A stretch of DNA of 64,000 bases from an uncultured Bacteroidales bacterium (GTDB taxonomy: Bacteria; Bacteroidota; Bacteroidia; Bacteroidales; Muribaculaceae): contig CAMKGM010000001.1 of assembly GCA_946412245.1 (NCBI GenBank), positions 1 to 64,000 on the forward strand, written 5' to 3'. The number at the start of each line of letters is the position of its first letter. The first letter of the stretch is position 1. Below the pieces are notes generated by a model. The model worked only from the letters and a program-made list of their open reading frames with translations. It ran no database searches and had not been told where the DNA came from. A program made the translations under genes and the position numbers. This document shows positions 62,594 to 64,000 of this stretch, piece by piece.

Positions 62594-64000
62594 TTATGCG
62601 GTATATTTTGCAACAATGTCCGATGCCGCAGCCTTGAGCTTCGACATCACTTCATCGTCAATCTTGCCTGACTTCAACACATCCAGCACATCTTCTTGAT
62701 GCTTGCCGTGCAGATAATGGACAAACAGTTTCTCAAACTCGCCCACTTTGTCAATGGGCACATTCTGCAACAGGCCATTCACACCGCAGTAAATCAGTGC
62801 CACCTGCTCCTCAACGGCCATAGGCTCGTACTGAGGCTGAACCAGCAGACGCTCGTTCTTGCGACCGGTGTCAATGGTTCGGGCGGTCACGGCATCAATG
62901 TCACCGCCAAACTTGGTGAACGACTCCAACTCACGGAACTGTGCCTGGGCTATCTTGAGCGTACCGGCAACCTTCTTCATGCACTTGATTTGTGCATTAC
63001 CTCCCACACGCGACACCGAGATACCCACGTTCACAGCTGGCCTGATGCCGCTATTGAACAAGGCAGTCTCCAGATAAATCTGGCCATCGGTAATCGAAAT
63101 CACATTGGTGGGAATATAGGCCGACACGTCGCCTGCTTGAGTCTCAATGATGGGCAATGCCGTGAGCGATCCTCCACCCTTCACAATGGGTTTCAGTGCT
63201 TCGGGCAGGTCATTCATCACCGATGCCACATCCTGATTCTCATTAATCTTTGCGGCTCGCTCCAGCAAGCGACTGTGCAGGTAGAAGATATCGCCGGGAT
63301 AAGCCTCACGGCCCGACGGGCGCTTGAGGATAAGCGATATTTCACGATAAGCCACAGCGTGCTTCGAGAGGTCGTCGTAAATCACCAGCGCATCGCGACC
63401 GGTATCGCGGAAGTACTCGCCAATGGCTGCTCCGGCGAAAGGCGCGTAGTAGCGCATCGACGCTGAGTCCGATGCGGTTGCAGCAACCACAATGGTGTAT
63501 GGCATGGCACCATATTCGCGCAACTTGTTGACTAGAGCGGCAACAGTTGAGGCCTTCTGCCCTATCGCCACATAGATGCAATACACCGGCTTGCCGGCAT
63601 CGTAGCACGAACGCTGATTGATTATCGTATCAATAGCAATCGCTGTCTTGCCAATCTGACGGTCGCCAATGATGAGCTCTCGCTGGCCACGGCCGATGGG
63701 TATCATCGAGTCAATTGCCTTCAAGCCCGTCTGCAACGGCTCTTTCACCGGCTGGCGGAAGATGACACCGGGTGCTTTGCGCTCAAGCGGCAGACGAATG
63801 CGGTCGCCTTCAATATCGCCGTTGCCGTCAATGGGCTCTGCTAGCACATTGACCACGCGGCCCAGCAGGCCCTCGCCCACTTCGATCGACGCAATCTCGC
63901 CCGTGCGGCGCACTTTCATATTCTCTGTAATCGAGTCCACCTCGTTCAGCAGAATCACGCCCACGTCACTTTCCTCAAGGTTCATTGCGACACCCGTCAC
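62594..64000 (-). CDS. atpA: ATP synthase F1 alpha subunit, 5' end cut by window edge
   Basis: [29 protein letters not shown]; open at position 64000. Confidence 0.97.
   Translation of the reverse strand: MTGVAMNLEESDVGVILLNEVDSITENMKVRRTGEIASIEVGEGLLGRVVNVLAEPIDGNGDIEGDRIRLPLERKAPGVIFRQPVKEPLQTGLKAIDSMIPIGRGQRELIIGDRQIGKTAIAIDTIINQRSCYDAGKPVYCIYVAIGQKASTVAALVNKLREYGAMPYTIVVAATASDSASMRYYAPFAGAAIGEYFRDTGRDALVIYDDLSKHAVAYREISLILKRPSGREAYPGDIFYLHSRLLERAAKINENQDVASVMNDLPEALKPIVKGGGSLTALPIIETQAGDVSAYIPTNVISITDGQIYLETALFNSGIRPAVNVGISVSRVGGNAQIKCMKKVAGTLKIAQAQFRELESFTKFGGDIDAVTARTIDTGRKNERLLVQPQYEPMAVEEQVALIYCGVNGLLQNVPIDKVGEFEKLFVHYLHGKHQEDVLDVLKSGKIDDEVMSKLKAAASDIVAKYTA

Noticed and set aside
1-64000. 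Prophage, integrative element or IS elements
   Set aside because: No integrase, transposase, terminase or mobilisation gene could be recognised in any frame.

Overview
The window is a 64-kb chromosomal segment of a Bacteroidales-type bacterium. I infer this from recurrent TAnnTTTG -7 promoter motifs and from the gene families present; no rRNA is available to confirm it. It holds about 56 credible protein genes and one tRNA-Met(CAU), with no CRISPR array, no rRNA and no recognisable transposase or phage genes. Main blocks: (1) a secreted C1 peptidase, a pseudouridine salvage pair (psuK/psuG), L31, and assorted secreted or unknown proteins (0-17 kb); (2) a dTDP-amino-sugar cassette (rmlB, rmlA, two FdtA-like cupins, DegT aminotransferase) translationally coupled to murI (19.5-24.5 kb); (3) a giant BspA-like LRR protein with a dockerin-like C-terminus; (4) a large, almost gapless minus-strand peptidoglycan/MurNAc scavenging operon (about 30-47.5 kb) containing a secreted amidase-like protein, GT2, a HIT-like DUF4922 protein, SpoIID/LytB, AmpG with a large extra-membrane insertion, a zeta-toxin-family kinase, NamZ (DUF1343), an FAD/Fe-S D-lactate-dehydrogenase-like protein, MurT, MurK, MurQ and an SGNH hydrolase; (5) a second MurK-like kinase and a duplicated amidase + beta-propeller module (48.5-55 kb); (6) nuoN-M-L-K-J-I lying directly downstream of atpA-atpG. 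The best candidates for something undescribed are the scavenging super-operon with its embedded zeta-type kinase, a dispersed intergenic palindromic element family (AACCCAATTCGGTCATTAG), and a helically phased CGAAAGTACACA iteron array in a 1-kb non-coding interval.
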